Positions 35,064 to 43,275 of a DNA stretch of 64,000 nt are shown here, in pieces. The position numbers were made by a program, and so were the translations under genes. The notes below the pieces were generated by a model, which saw nothing but the letters and a program-made list of their open reading frames with translations, was not told where the DNA came from and ran no database searches. This DNA comes from [Pasteurella] aerogenes (GTDB lineage Bacteria; Pseudomonadota; Gammaproteobacteria; Enterobacterales; Pasteurellaceae): the NCBI GenBank assembly GCA_900637275.1, contig LR134362.1, forward strand, positions 1,860,001-1,924,000, read 5' to 3'. Position 1 is the stretch's first letter. Each line of letters begins with the position of its first letter.

Positions 35064-36056
35064 CTAGTCTTCAGCAATACTTGCTGGTGGCCAATTCTCA
35101 AGGCGCATACCTAGTGATAAGCCGCGTGAAGCAAGCACATCTTTAATCTCAGTAAGTGATTTCTTACCAAGATTAGGTGTTTTCAACAACTCAACTTCAG
35201 TACGCTGTACTAAATCACCGATATAGTGAATTGTTTCTGCTTTCAAACAGTTAGCAGAACGAACTGTCAACTCTAAGTCATCAACAGGACGTAACAGAAT
35301 CGGATCAAACTCCGGTTTCTCTTCCTTAACTTCTGGTTGACGAACATCTCGCAAATCAACGAAAGCATCTAGTTGCTCTGCTAAAATTGTTGCTGCACGA
35401 CGAATTGCTTCTTCCGGATCAATTGTTCCGTTGGTTTCCAACTCAATGACTAATTTATCTAAGTCAGTGCGTTGTTCCACACGAGCCGCTTCCACATTAT
35501 AAGCAATGCGATCTACCGGACTATAACAAGCATCCACTAATAAACGACCAATTGGGCGTTCTTCTTCATGCACGCTATGAACACGAGCCGATGCCGGAAC
35601 ATATCCTCTACCACGTTGAACACGAATACGCATATTAATAGAGGCGTTTTCATCCGTTAAGTGACAGATAACATGATCAGGGTTAACAATTTCTACATCA
35701 CCATCATGGGTAATGTCAGCTGCAACAACAGGGCCAATTCCAGATTTGTTTAGCGTCAGATAAACATTATCTTTATTCTGTACTTTAACCGCTAGGCCTT
35801 TGAGATTTAGAAGCACTTCAATAATATCTTCTTGAACACCTTCTTTACTACTATACTCATGCAATACGCCATCAATTTCCACTTCAGTGACAGCACAACC
35901 TGGCATTGAAGATAAAAGAATACGACGTAATGCATTACCTAGAGTATGACCAAAGCCACGCTCTAACGGTTCTAAGATCACTTTAGCATGAGTCGGGCTG
36001 ATTTGCTCGATATCAACTAAACGTGGTTTTAAAAATTCTGTAACAGAACCCTGCAT
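35064..36056 (-). CDS. rpoA: RNA polymerase alpha subunit
   Basis: 330 residues. The N-terminal domain (1-235; GNALRRILLSSMPGCAV) dimerises and assembles beta and beta'. The C-terminal domain (about 250-325) keeps the residues that contact UP elements and activators: TVRSANCLKAE (Arg, Asn, Cys) and LGKKSLTEIK. Fourth gene of the alpha operon, 28 bases after rpsD. Confidence 0.98.
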   Translation of the reverse strand: MQGSVTEFLKPRLVDIEQISPTHAKVILEPLERGFGHTLGNALRRILLSSMPGCAVTEVEIDGVLHEYSSKEGVQEDIIEVLLNLKGLAVKVQNKDNVYLTLNKSGIGPVVAADITHDGDVEIVNPDHVICHLTDENASINMRIRVQRGRGYVPASARVHSVHEEERPIGRLLVDACYSPVDRIAYNVEAARVEQRTDLDKLVIELETNGTIDPEEAIRRAATILAEQLDAFVDLRDVRQPEVKEEKPEFDPILLRPVDDLELTVRSANCLKAETIHYIGDLVQRTEVELLKTPNLGKKSLTEIKDVLASRGLSLGMRLENWPPASIAED

Positions 36057-36084
36057 TTTATCCTCTCTTTGCTACGAAGCTTTA

Positions 36085-36705
36085 TTATTTAGAATAAAGC
36101 TCAACGATCAGATGTTCGTTAATGTCTGCTGATAAATCAGAACGTTCAGGAACACGTTTGAACACACCTTCCATTTTCGCAGAATCAACTTCTAACCAAG
36201 TTGGTTTTTCTCTTTGCTCTGCTAATTCTAATGATGCTTTAATACGTGCTTGTTTTTTAGATTTCTCACGAACAGCCACGACATCATTAACTGAAACTTG
36301 GAATGATGGGATATTCACAACACGACCATTTACAACAATCGCTTTGTGGCTCACTAATTGACGAGCCTCAGCACGAGTTGCAGCAAAGCCCATGCGATAA
36401 ACAACGTTATCCAATCGACCTTCTAATAATACAAGTAAGTTCTCACCAGTATTACCTTTTAAGCGGTTTGCTTCAGTATAGTAGTTACGGAATTGACGCT
36501 CTAAAATACCATAGATACGACGAACTTTTTGTTTTTCACGTAATTGACTACCATAGTCTGACAAACGCGGTTTACGAGCACCGTGTTGACCGGGTGCTGT
36601 ATCAATTTTACATTTTGAATCAATCGCGCGTACTCCTGACTTAAGGAATAAGTCAGTACCTTCACGACGGCTGAGCTTGAGTTTAGGACCCAAATATCTT
36701 GCCAT
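36085..36705 (-). CDS. rpsD: 30S ribosomal protein S4, candidate regulator of the alpha operon
   Basis: 206 residues. The zinc-free form: the N-terminal region (GPKLKLSRREGTDLFLKSG) lacks a four-cysteine set. The S4 RNA-binding domain lies at about 95-155 (LEGRLDNVVYRMGFAATRAEAR). S4 starts 30S assembly at 16S rRNA domain 5'; in E. coli it represses its operon by binding the pseudoknot upstream of rpsM, and a matching leader is present here. Confidence 0.97.
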   Translation of the reverse strand: MARYLGPKLKLSRREGTDLFLKSGVRAIDSKCKIDTAPGQHGARKPRLSDYGSQLREKQKVRRIYGILERQFRNYYTEANRLKGNTGENLLVLLEGRLDNVVYRMGFAATRAEARQLVSHKAIVVNGRVVNIPSFQVSVNDVVAVREKSKKQARIKASLELAEQREKPTWLEVDSAKMEGVFKRVPERSDLSADINEHLIVELYSK

Positions 36706-36734
36706 TTTCTTTCTCCAACTATCCTAGTACGTCA

Positions 36735-37124
36735 TTAAACACGACGTTTTTTCGGTGGACGACAACCGTTATGTGGAATCGGAGTCACATCTGTAATATT
36801 CGTGATACGGAAACCCGCTGCATTTAACGCACGGATTGTTGATTCACGACCAGGACCCGGTCCTTTAACCATAACTTCCAAGTTCTTTAAGCCAAATTCT
36901 TTAACGATTTCAGCACAACGTTCAGCCGCAACTTGTGCAGCAAACGGGGTAGATTTACGAGAACCACGGAAACCTGAACCACCTGCAGTTGCCCATGCTA
37001 GAGCATTACCTTGACGGTCAGTAATGGTAACGATTGTATTATTGAAAGATGCGTGAATATGTGCTACGCCATCTACAACTTGTTTTTTTACACGTTTACG
37101 TGCACGAACTGGTGTTTTTGCCAT
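36735..37124 (-). CDS. rpsK: 30S ribosomal protein S11
   Basis: 129 residues with the conserved [20 protein letters not shown]-type core and C-terminal [18 protein letters not shown]. S11 lies in the platform near the E site, touching the mRNA and S6-S18 region. It lies 16 bases after rpsM in the alpha operon. Confidence 0.97.
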   Translation of the reverse strand: [129 protein letters not shown]

Positions 37125-37140
37125 TTAAATTTACCCCGAC

Positions 37141-37497
37141 TTATTTCTTGATCGGCTTACGAGGACCCTTACGGGTACGCGCATTAGTTTTAGTACGTTG
37201 ACCACGTACCGGTAAACTACGACGATGACGTAAACCACGATAACAACCTAAATCAAGTAGGCGTTTAATGTTAAGTGTTACTTCACGGCGTAAGTCACCT
37301 TCAACGGTAAATTTACCAACTTCGTCACGCAGTTTATCAATCTGCTCTTCAGACAATTCTCTGATCTTCACATCTTCAGCAATACCCGCAGCAGCACAAA
37401 TTGCTTTTGAACGAGTTTTACCGATACCGTAAATTGCAGTTAAAGCGATTACAGCGTGTTTTTGATCAGGAATGTTAATGCCTGCAATACGGGCCAC
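37141..37497 (-). CDS. rpsM: 30S ribosomal protein S13
   Basis: 118 residues. The start codon is GTG at 37497, embedded in AGGAGTGCATAGTGGCCCG, the same translation-initiation context as E. coli rpsM, where S4 binds. Helix-hairpin-helix region and the basic tail TKTNARTRKGPRKPIKK are present. S13 bridges the subunits at the 30S head. First gene of the alpha operon. Confidence 0.97.
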   Translation of the reverse strand: MARIAGINIPDQKHAVIALTAIYGIGKTRSKAICAAAGIAEDVKIRELSEEQIDKLRDEVGKFTVEGDLRREVTLNIKRLLDLGCYRGLRHRRSLPVRGQRTKTNARTRKGPRKPIKK

Positions 37498-37612
37498 TAT
37501 GCACTCCTATTTGTTTGATTAATTTGACATACTGATCTTGAAAAGCCCGTTTTCAGGATACTCAAACAGTATGTCAAGGACATAAATGAGTTGAGCAGTA
37601 TACCCGCTCAAC
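37495..37612 (-). promoter_or_regulatory. Alpha operon leader, candidate S4-binding element
   Basis: The 141-base gap between rpmJ and rpsM carries nested stems. Outer arms TTGACATACTG/CAGTATGTCAA (37524-37534 with 37567-37577) enclose TGAAAA/TTTTCA (37539-37544 with 37550-37555). A further hairpin GTTGAGC/GCTCAAC (37590-37596 with 37606-37612) lies upstream in the RNA. Together with the E. coli-like GTG start context this suggests the S4-responsive pseudoknot; the exact pseudoknot pairing was not worked out. Confidence 0.6.
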
Positions 37613-37638
37613 TGGTTCTTTGCAAGAAAAAATATCAA

Positions 37639-37752
37639 TTAACCTTGACGTTGTTTATGTTTAGGGTCGCTGCATAAAACACGCACAACACCTTCACGTT
37701 TAACAATTTTACAGTTACGACATAATTTCTTAACGGAAGCACGAACTTTCAT
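37639..37752 (-). CDS. rpmJ: 50S ribosomal protein L36 (zinc-type)
   Basis: 37 residues, too short for usual ORF cut-offs: MKVRASVKKLCRNCKIVKRE at the start and CSDPKHKQRQG at the end. The zinc ribbon is complete (Cys 11, Cys 14, Cys 27, His 32), so this is the zinc-binding L36 rather than the zinc-independent paralogue. L36 organises 23S rRNA near L6. It lies 28 bases after secY and ends the spc operon, before the alpha leader. Confidence 0.95.
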   Translation of the reverse strand: MKVRASVKKLCRNCKIVKREGVVRVLCSDPKHKQRQG

Positions 37753-37780
37753 TGCTTATCCCTTTTATTTATATGGACAA

Positions 37781-39106
37781 TTATTGTCCAAAACCTTTAA
37801 GGTTTGCTTTTTTCAGCGCAGATTCATATTTTGTCGACATTAAGTGACTTTGAACCTGAACGATGAAATCCATAATAACTACTACAACAATCAATAAAGA
37901 TGTTCCACCAAAGTAAAACTGAACATTCCAAGCTGATGTCATAATATAAGGAACCAAACATACGAATGTGATATACAAACCACCAATCAATGTTAGGCGG
38001 GTCATAATTTTATCAATATAGCGTGATGTTTGTTCACCTGGTCTAATTCCGGGTATAAATGCGCCAGATTTTTTCAAATTATCTGCTGTATCACGCGGAT
38101 TATATTGCATTGCAGTGTAGAAGAAACTAAAGAAAATAATCGCAACCGCATAAACAATCAAATATAAAGGCTGACCCGGATGTAATAACATTGACAGATC
38201 AGTTAACCATTCTAAGCTAGAACCTTGACCAAACCACGATGTTAACGTAGCAGGGAAAAGGATAATACTTGAAGCAAAGATTGCAGGAATAACCCCTGCC
38301 ATATTTACTTTAAGTGGTAAGTGTGTAGAATGACCACCTAAAATTTGACGCCCTTGCTGGCGTTTTGCATATTCAACTTTAATTCTTCTTTGTCCTCTTT
38401 CTACAAAGACAACAAAGTAAGTTACTGCAAATACAATAACAGCGATCAATAGAAGAACTAGTAGATGCATTTGCCCTTGACGAGCCTGCTCAATTGTCTG
38501 ACCGATTGCTGAAGGAAGTCCTGCAACAATACCCGCAAAAATAATTAAAGAAATACCGTTACCAATTCCACGTTCCGTAATCTGTTCACCTAACCACATA
38601 AGGAACATTGTACCTGTTACCAAGCTAATTACTGCTGTGAAATAAAAACCAAATCCGAGATTTGGTACTAATCCCGGTAGCATATTCGGTAAACCAGTAG
38701 AAATACCGATTGCTTGTACGGTTGCCAAAACTAATGTCGAATAACGAGTATATTTACTAATTTTACGACGTCCAGCTTCACCTTCTTTCTTCAATTCAGA
38801 TAATGCGGGATGAACCGTGGTCAATAATTGAATAATAATCGATGCCGAAATATAAGGCATGATACCTAATGCAAAAATTGACGCACGACTCAATGCACCA
38901 CCAGAGAACATATTAAACATATCAATGATGGTGCCTTTTTGCTGTTCAAGTAATTGAGCTAACACGGCTGCGTCAATACCAGGAACCGGAATGAAAGAAC
39001 CAATACGGAAAACGATAAGTGCACCTAGCACAAACAACAATCTGCTTTTTAGTTCACCTGTACCGCTTTGAGTACTTCTACTTTGATAACCTGGTTGCTT
39101 AGCCAT
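37781..39106 (-). CDS. secY: Preprotein translocase subunit SecY
   Basis: 441 residues, ten predicted membrane helices, forming the channel of the SecYEG translocon. The signature GLPNMLPG-containing region and the cytoplasmic loops that contact SecA and the ribosome (VEYAKRQQGRQ) are intact. Together with Ffh in this window it serves co-translational insertion. It lies 7 bases after rplO in the spc operon. Confidence 0.98.
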   Translation of the reverse strand: MAKQPGYQSRSTQSGTGELKSRLLFVLGALIVFRIGSFIPVPGIDAAVLAQLLEQQKGTIIDMFNMFSGGALSRASIFALGIMPYISASIIIQLLTTVHPALSELKKEGEAGRRKISKYTRYSTLVLATVQAIGISTGLPNMLPGLVPNLGFGFYFTAVISLVTGTMFLMWLGEQITERGIGNGISLIIFAGIVAGLPSAIGQTIEQARQGQMHLLVLLLIAVIVFAVTYFVVFVERGQRRIKVEYAKRQQGRQILGGHSTHLPLKVNMAGVIPAIFASSIILFPATLTSWFGQGSSLEWLTDLSMLLHPGQPLYLIVYAVAIIFFSFFYTAMQYNPRDTADNLKKSGAFIPGIRPGEQTSRYIDKIMTRLTLIGGLYITFVCLVPYIMTSAWNVQFYFGGTSLLIVVVVIMDFIVQVQSHLMSTKYESALKKANLKGFGQ

Positions 39107-39113
39107 TTGTTAA

Positions 39114-39548
39114 TTATTCCTCGATTGAACCGCCAGCAGCTTCAATCGCCGCTTTTGCACCTTTAGTTACACGTAAACCACGAACAACTACCGCACCTTT
39201 CACTTCACCAGCAAGAATTACTTTGGCAAATTGAATATCTTTTGTTAATACGTTAGCTGCTTTTAATGTATCTAAAGTGACTACGTTTCCTTCGACTTTG
39301 GTTAAATCATTCAAACGAACTTCTGCTGTTACAGCGGATTTCATTGAAGTAAAACCAAATTTCGGTAAACGACGGTATAAAGGCATTTGACCACCCTCGA
39401 AACCACGACGAACACCGCCGCCAGTACGAGATTTTTGACCCTTATGACCACGTCCACCGGTTTTACCTAAACCGGAACCAATACCACGACCAAGACGTTT
39501 TGCACTATGCTTCGCGCCTTCAGCCGGAGATAGAGTATTTAAACGCAT
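39114..39548 (-). CDS. rplO: 50S ribosomal protein L15
   Basis: 144 residues: basic Gly-rich N-terminal extension (GRGIGSGLGKTGGRGHKGQK) that threads into 23S rRNA, and a globular C-terminal domain ending GAKAAIEAAGGSIEE. Late-assembling large-subunit protein. It starts 3 bases after rpmD. Confidence 0.97.
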   Translation of the reverse strand: MRLNTLSPAEGAKHSAKRLGRGIGSGLGKTGGRGHKGQKSRTGGGVRRGFEGGQMPLYRRLPKFGFTSMKSAVTAEVRLNDLTKVEGNVVTLDTLKAANVLTKDIQFAKVILAGEVKGAVVVRGLRVTKGAKAAIEAAGGSIEE

Positions 39549-39551
39549 CTC

Positions 39552-39731
39552 TTACTCCTCCACTTTAACCATGTATGAAACTTGGTTGATCATACCGCGT
39601 ACAGCTGGAGTATCAATTAACTCAACAGTATGATGCATATGGCGAAGACCAAGACCACGCAAAGTAGCTTTATGCTTCGGTAAACGAGCAATAGAACTAC
39701 GTACTTGTGTTACTTTAATAGTTTTAGCCAT
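39552..39731 (-). CDS. rpmD: 50S ribosomal protein L30
   Basis: 59 residues from the ATG at 39731 ([20 protein letters not shown]); the frame begins two codons earlier at a TTG, but this ATG gives the usual length. GGGG of the rpsE end region acts as ribosome-binding site. Small large-subunit protein contacting 5S rRNA neighbourhood. Confidence 0.96.
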
Positions 39732-39737
39732 TATCAA

Positions 39738-40238
39738 TTACCCCAAAATTTCATCAACGGTTTTGCCACGTTTAGCAGCAACCATTTCTGGTGATTTCAT
39801 ATTTGCAAGCGCATCAATAGTTGCACGAACAACGTTAATTGGGTTAGTTGAACCGTATGCTTTAGAAAGAACGTTACGAACACCGGCAACTTCTAACACA
39901 GCACGCATTGCACCACCTGCGATGATACCTGTACCTTCGCTAGCTGGTTGCATAAATACGCGAGAACCAGTGTGAGTTCCCTTGATAGGATGTTGTAATG
40001 TGCCTTCATTTAAAGCCACAGTAATCATATTGCGACGTGCTTTTTCCATCGCTTTTTGGATCGCTGCCGGAACTTCGCGCGCTTTACCATAACCAAAACC
40101 TACACGACCGTTACCATCGCCTACTACAGTTAATGCAGTAAAGCTCATAATACGACCACCTTTTACAGTTTTTGATACACGGTTTACCGCGATTAGCTTC
40201 TCTTGCAGTTCACCAGCTTGTTTTTCGATGTTTGCCAT
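39738..40238 (-). CDS. rpsE: 30S ribosomal protein S5
   Basis: 166 residues: N-terminal double-stranded RNA-binding fold with VNRVSKTVKGGRIMSFTALT, the loop where spectinomycin-resistance and ram changes occur, and C-terminal domain with AGVRNVLSKAYGSTNPINVV. No resistance-type change can be asserted. It follows rplR by 15 bases in the spc operon. Confidence 0.97.
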   Translation of the reverse strand: MANIEKQAGELQEKLIAVNRVSKTVKGGRIMSFTALTVVGDGNGRVGFGYGKAREVPAAIQKAMEKARRNMITVALNEGTLQHPIKGTHTGSRVFMQPASEGTGIIAGGAMRAVLEVAGVRNVLSKAYGSTNPINVVRATIDALANMKSPEMVAAKRGKTVDEILG

Positions 40239-40253
40239 CTAAAATTACCTCTA

Positions 40254-40607
40254 TTAGAACTGTAGACCAGCTTCACGGGCAGCGTCCGCTAAAGATTGGA
40301 CACGACCATGATATTTAAACCCGGAACGATCAAAAGCAACGTCTTTAACGCCTTTTGCTAATGCTCTTTCAGCAACAAGTTTACCAACTACTGCTGCTGC
40401 ATCTTTATTTCCGGTATATTTCACTTGCTCACTAATTGCTTTCTCAACTGTAGAAGCAGCGGCAAGCACTTCTGAACCGTTTGGTGCGATCACTTGTGCA
40501 TAAATATGACGAGGCGTACGATGAATCACTAAACGTGTCACACCTTGCTCTCTCATCATATGACGTGCACGAGCTGCACGACGGATACGAGCTGATTTCT
40601 TATCCAT
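40254..40607 (-). CDS. rplR: 50S ribosomal protein L18
   Basis: 117 residues, beginning MDKKSARIRRAARARHMMRE. The basic N-terminus and central domain (RLVIHRTPRHIYAQVIAP) bind 5S rRNA with L5 and L25. C-terminus FKYHGRVQSLADAAREAGLQ is the family signature. Spc operon. Confidence 0.97.
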   Translation of the reverse strand: MDKKSARIRRAARARHMMREQGVTRLVIHRTPRHIYAQVIAPNGSEVLAAASTVEKAISEQVKYTGNKDAAAVVGKLVAERALAKGVKDVAFDRSGFKYHGRVQSLADAAREAGLQF

Positions 40608-40620
40608 AGTGTTACCTTAA

Positions 40621-41154
40621 TTATTTCTTCTTAGCCTCTTTTGTACGTACCACTTCATCAGCGTAACGTACACCTTTACCTTTATAAGGCTCAGGACGGC
40701 GATAAGCACGAATATCTGCTGCGACTTGACCGATTAATTGTTTGTCAGCACCTTTCAACACGATTTCGGTTTGAGATGGACATTCAGCGGTAATACCAGC
40801 CGGTAATGTGTGCTCAACAGGGTGTGAAAAACCTAAACTTAATGCAACAACGTTGCCTTTAATTTGTGCTCTATAACCAACACCCACCAATTGTAACTTC
40901 TTAGTGAAGCCTTCAGTAACACCGATAACCATCGCATTAACTAATGCGCGTGCTGTACCCGCTTGTGCGTCAGCACCGACAATTCCCTCACGAGGAGCGA
41001 AAGTCAATTCATTATTATCTTGTTTAACTTCAACTGAGTTATGAATGGCACGAGATAACTCACCATTCTTACCTTTTACTGTTAATAGCTGACCGTTCAA
41101 AGTAACTTGAACACCGGCAGGAATATTAACAGGTGCTTTTGCAACACGAGACAT
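40621..41154 (-). CDS. rplF: 50S ribosomal protein L6
   Basis: 177 residues made of two repeated alpha/beta domains; the C-terminal one has the signature RRPEPYKGKGVRYADEVV. L6 lies near the sarcin-ricin loop and the factor-binding site. It follows rpsH by 15 bases. Confidence 0.97.
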   Translation of the reverse strand: MSRVAKAPVNIPAGVQVTLNGQLLTVKGKNGELSRAIHNSVEVKQDNNELTFAPREGIVGADAQAGTARALVNAMVIGVTEGFTKKLQLVGVGYRAQIKGNVVALSLGFSHPVEHTLPAGITAECPSQTEIVLKGADKQLIGQVAADIRAYRRPEPYKGKGVRYADEVVRTKEAKKK

Positions 41155-41169
41155 TTTCCTACCTCTCTA

Positions 41170-41562
41170 TTAAGCTACGTAACAGATGATTTCGCCGCCC
41201 AAGCCCGCTTGACGAGCTGCACGGTCAGTCATCACACCTTTAGATGTAGAAACAACTGCAACCCCTAAACCACCCATTACTTTTGGTAATTCGTCTTTAC
41301 GTTTATAAATACGTAGACCAGGGCGGCTCACACGTTGGATGCTTTCTACAACCGGTTTGCCTTGGAAATATTTTAAAGTAATTTCCAACTCAGGCTTAGC
41401 GCCTTCTAAAACTTTAACGCTTTCAATATAACCTTCCGCTGCTAATACATTGGCAATCGCCACTTTTAGCTTGGATGAAGGCATACTGATCGCAACTTTG
41501 TTCGCAGCTTGACCGTTACGAATGCGGGTCAACATATCTGCGATTGGATCTTGCATACTCAT
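41170..41562 (-). CDS. rpsH: 30S ribosomal protein S8
   Basis: 130 residues, beginning MSMQDPIADMLTRIRNGQAA, with the C-terminal core STSKGVMTDRAARQAGLGGE. S8 binds the central domain of 16S rRNA; in E. coli it also represses the spc operon by binding mRNA at the rplE start. The RNA target here was not identified. Confidence 0.97.
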   Translation of the reverse strand: MSMQDPIADMLTRIRNGQAANKVAISMPSSKLKVAIANVLAAEGYIESVKVLEGAKPELEITLKYFQGKPVVESIQRVSRPGLRIYKRKDELPKVMGGLGVAVVSTSKGVMTDRAARQAGLGGEIICYVA

Positions 41563-41598
41563 TGTGCTTTTACTCCGATTCCAAAATAAAGTGGTAAA

Positions 41599-41904
41599 TT
41601 ACCAACTTGCTTTTTTAAGGCCTGGGATTTCGCCACGCATTGCTGCTTCGCGAACTTTAATACGGCTTAAACCAAACTTACGTAAAACGCCATGAGGACG
41701 TCCAGTTTGGCGGCAGCGGTTACGTTGGCGGCTTGGGCTTGAATCACGTGGTAAAGTTTGTAACTTCATCACCGCATCCCAGCGATCTTCATCTGAAGCA
41801 TTCACATCAGAGATGATTTTTTTCAACTCTACACGTTTAGCATAGAATTTTTCAGCCAATTTAACGCGTTTTACATCGCGTGCTTTCATTGATTGTTTAG
41901 CCAT
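41599..41904 (-). CDS. rpsN: 30S ribosomal protein S14 (zinc-independent long form)
   Basis: 101 residues, the long form without the CxxC...CxxC zinc ribbon found in the 61-residue type. C-terminus FGLSRIKVREAAMRGEIPGL is conserved. S14 assembles late into the 30S head. It follows rplE by 12 bases. Confidence 0.97.
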   Translation of the reverse strand: MAKQSMKARDVKRVKLAEKFYAKRVELKKIISDVNASDEDRWDAVMKLQTLPRDSSPSRQRNRCRQTGRPHGVLRKFGLSRIKVREAAMRGEIPGLKKASW

Positions 41905-41916
41905 TTGTAACCTGCC

Positions 41917-42456
41917 TTATTTACGGAATGGGAAATTAAAGGCAGCTAATAGTGCTTGACCTTCTTCATCACTCTTCGCACTTGTGGTGATAGTAATATC
42001 TAAACCACGTACACGATCAACTTTATCATAGTCGATTTCAGGGAAGATGATTTGCTCACGCACACCCATGCTATAATTACCACGACCATCAAATGATTTC
42101 GCGCTTAAACCGCGGAAGTCACGAATACGTGGAACAGCAATTGTAATTAAACGTTCTAAGAACTCCCACATACGCTCACCGCGTAGTGTTACTTTACAAC
42201 CGATTGGATATCCCTGACGGATTTTAAAGCCTGCAACAGATTTGCGTGCTTTAGTAATTAAAGGTTTTTGACCGCTAATCGCTGCTAAATCCGCTACTGC
42301 GTTATCTAGCAATTTTTTATCGGTCAATGCTTCACCCACACCCATATTCAGGGTAATCTTTTCGATTCGTGGGACTTGCATGACAGATTTGTAGTTGAAT
42401 TTAGATTTCAATTCATTAACTACTTGATCTCTGTAGTAATCATGCAGTTTCGCCAT
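41917..42456 (-). CDS. rplE: 50S ribosomal protein L5
   Basis: 179 residues. L5 binds 5S rRNA and contacts P-site tRNA. The motif IEKITLNMGVGEA and the C-terminal TTSAKSDEEGQALLAAFNFP are present. In E. coli the start region of rplE is the S8 repression site. It follows rplX by 20 bases. Confidence 0.97.
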   Translation of the reverse strand: MAKLHDYYRDQVVNELKSKFNYKSVMQVPRIEKITLNMGVGEALTDKKLLDNAVADLAAISGQKPLITKARKSVAGFKIRQGYPIGCKVTLRGERMWEFLERLITIAVPRIRDFRGLSAKSFDGRGNYSMGVREQIIFPEIDYDKVDRVRGLDITITTSAKSDEEGQALLAAFNFPFRK

Positions 42457-42476
42457 CGCATTACTCCAGTTTACTA

Positions 42477-42788
42477 TTAAATAATTTCATTATTAGATTT
42501 GAAGAAACGGACTTTTTTGCCATCTTCGAATCTAAAACCAACACGGTCAGCTTTATTTGTTTTCGGGTTGAAAATCGCAACGTTTGACGCATCAATCGGA
42601 GCTTCTTTCTTCACTAAACCACCTTCTTTGCCTAACGCAGGAACTGGTTTTTCATGTTTAGTGATGATATTTACACCTTCAACAATCACTTTACCGTTAG
42701 ATAACACTTTAGTTACCTTACCACGTTTGCCCTTGCTTTTACCGGCAAGAACAATTACTTCATCATTTTGACGAATTTTTGCAGCCAT
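42477..42788 (-). CDS. rplX: 50S ribosomal protein L24
   Basis: 103 residues with an N-terminal KOW motif (NDEVIVLAGKSKGKRGKVTK). L24 starts 50S assembly on 23S rRNA domain I and lies at the tunnel exit. It follows rplN by 13 bases. Confidence 0.97.
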   Translation of the reverse strand: MAAKIRQNDEVIVLAGKSKGKRGKVTKVLSNGKVIVEGVNIITKHEKPVPALGKEGGLVKKEAPIDASNVAIFNPKTNKADRVGFRFEDGKKVRFFKSNNEII

Positions 42789-42801
42789 TTCTCACTTCTC
42801 C

Positions 42802-43173
42802 TTACAGTACTTCTGGTGCCAAAGAAATGATCTTCATGAATTTCTCAGAACGAAGTTCACGAGTCACCGGTCCAAAAATACGAGTACCGATTGGTTGCTC
42901 AGAGTTATTGTTTAAAATAACACAAGCGTTACCATCGAAGCGAATGACTGATCCGTCTGGGCGACGAACACCCTTCTTGGTGCGCACAACAACTGCTTTT
43001 AATACATCACCTTTTTTAACTTTACCGCGAGGAATCGCTTCTTTCACAGTAATTTTGATGATATCACCAATAGCAGCGTAACGACGGTGCGATCCACCTA
43101 GAACCTTGATACACATTACACTGCGAGCGCCTGAGTTATCAGCTACGTCGAGCATAGTCTGTTCTTGGATCAT
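42802..43173 (-). CDS. rplN: 50S ribosomal protein L14, first gene of the spc operon
   Basis: 123 residues, beginning MIQEQTMLDVADNSGARSVM, with the signature GDVLKAVVVRTKKGVRRPDG. L14 lies at the subunit interface, near bridge B5/B8. In most gammaproteobacteria it follows rpsQ directly; here the upstream neighbour is a separate gene (chaA), and the gene has its own promoter and hairpin leader. Confidence 0.97.
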   Translation of the reverse strand: MIQEQTMLDVADNSGARSVMCIKVLGGSHRRYAAIGDIIKITVKEAIPRGKVKKGDVLKAVVVRTKKGVRRPDGSVIRFDGNACVILNNNSEQPIGTRIFGPVTRELRSEKFMKIISLAPEVL

Positions 43174-43200
43174 CTTAGTACTCCGCTAAAATTAATAACA

Positions 43201-43239
43201 CCCTTTCGGGACGAGCCTATTTACCCTAATGTAAATAGG
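43201..43239 (-). promoter_or_regulatory. Hairpin leader of the spc operon
   Basis: Just before rplN the RNA can form two hairpins: a perfect 9-bp stem CCTATTTAC/GTAAATAGG with a 6-base loop (43239-43231 with 43224-43216), beginning at about the predicted first base, and a small CCC-GAAA-GGG hairpin with a GNRA-type tetraloop (43210-43201). Role unknown; a regulator-binding or 5'-end-protecting function is possible. Confidence 0.55.
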
Positions 43240-43245
43240 TGGCGC

Positions 43246-43275
43246 AGTTTACCATAAATTACAGACAAAAAGCAA
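43246..43275 (-). promoter_or_regulatory. Promoter of the spc operon
   Basis: TTGCTT (43275-43270), 18-base spacer, TAAACT (43251-43246) on the minus strand, with GG-T preceding the -10 box. Predicted start near 43239, where the leader hairpin begins. It is the only reasonable promoter upstream of the nine-kilobase ribosomal block. Confidence 0.65.
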
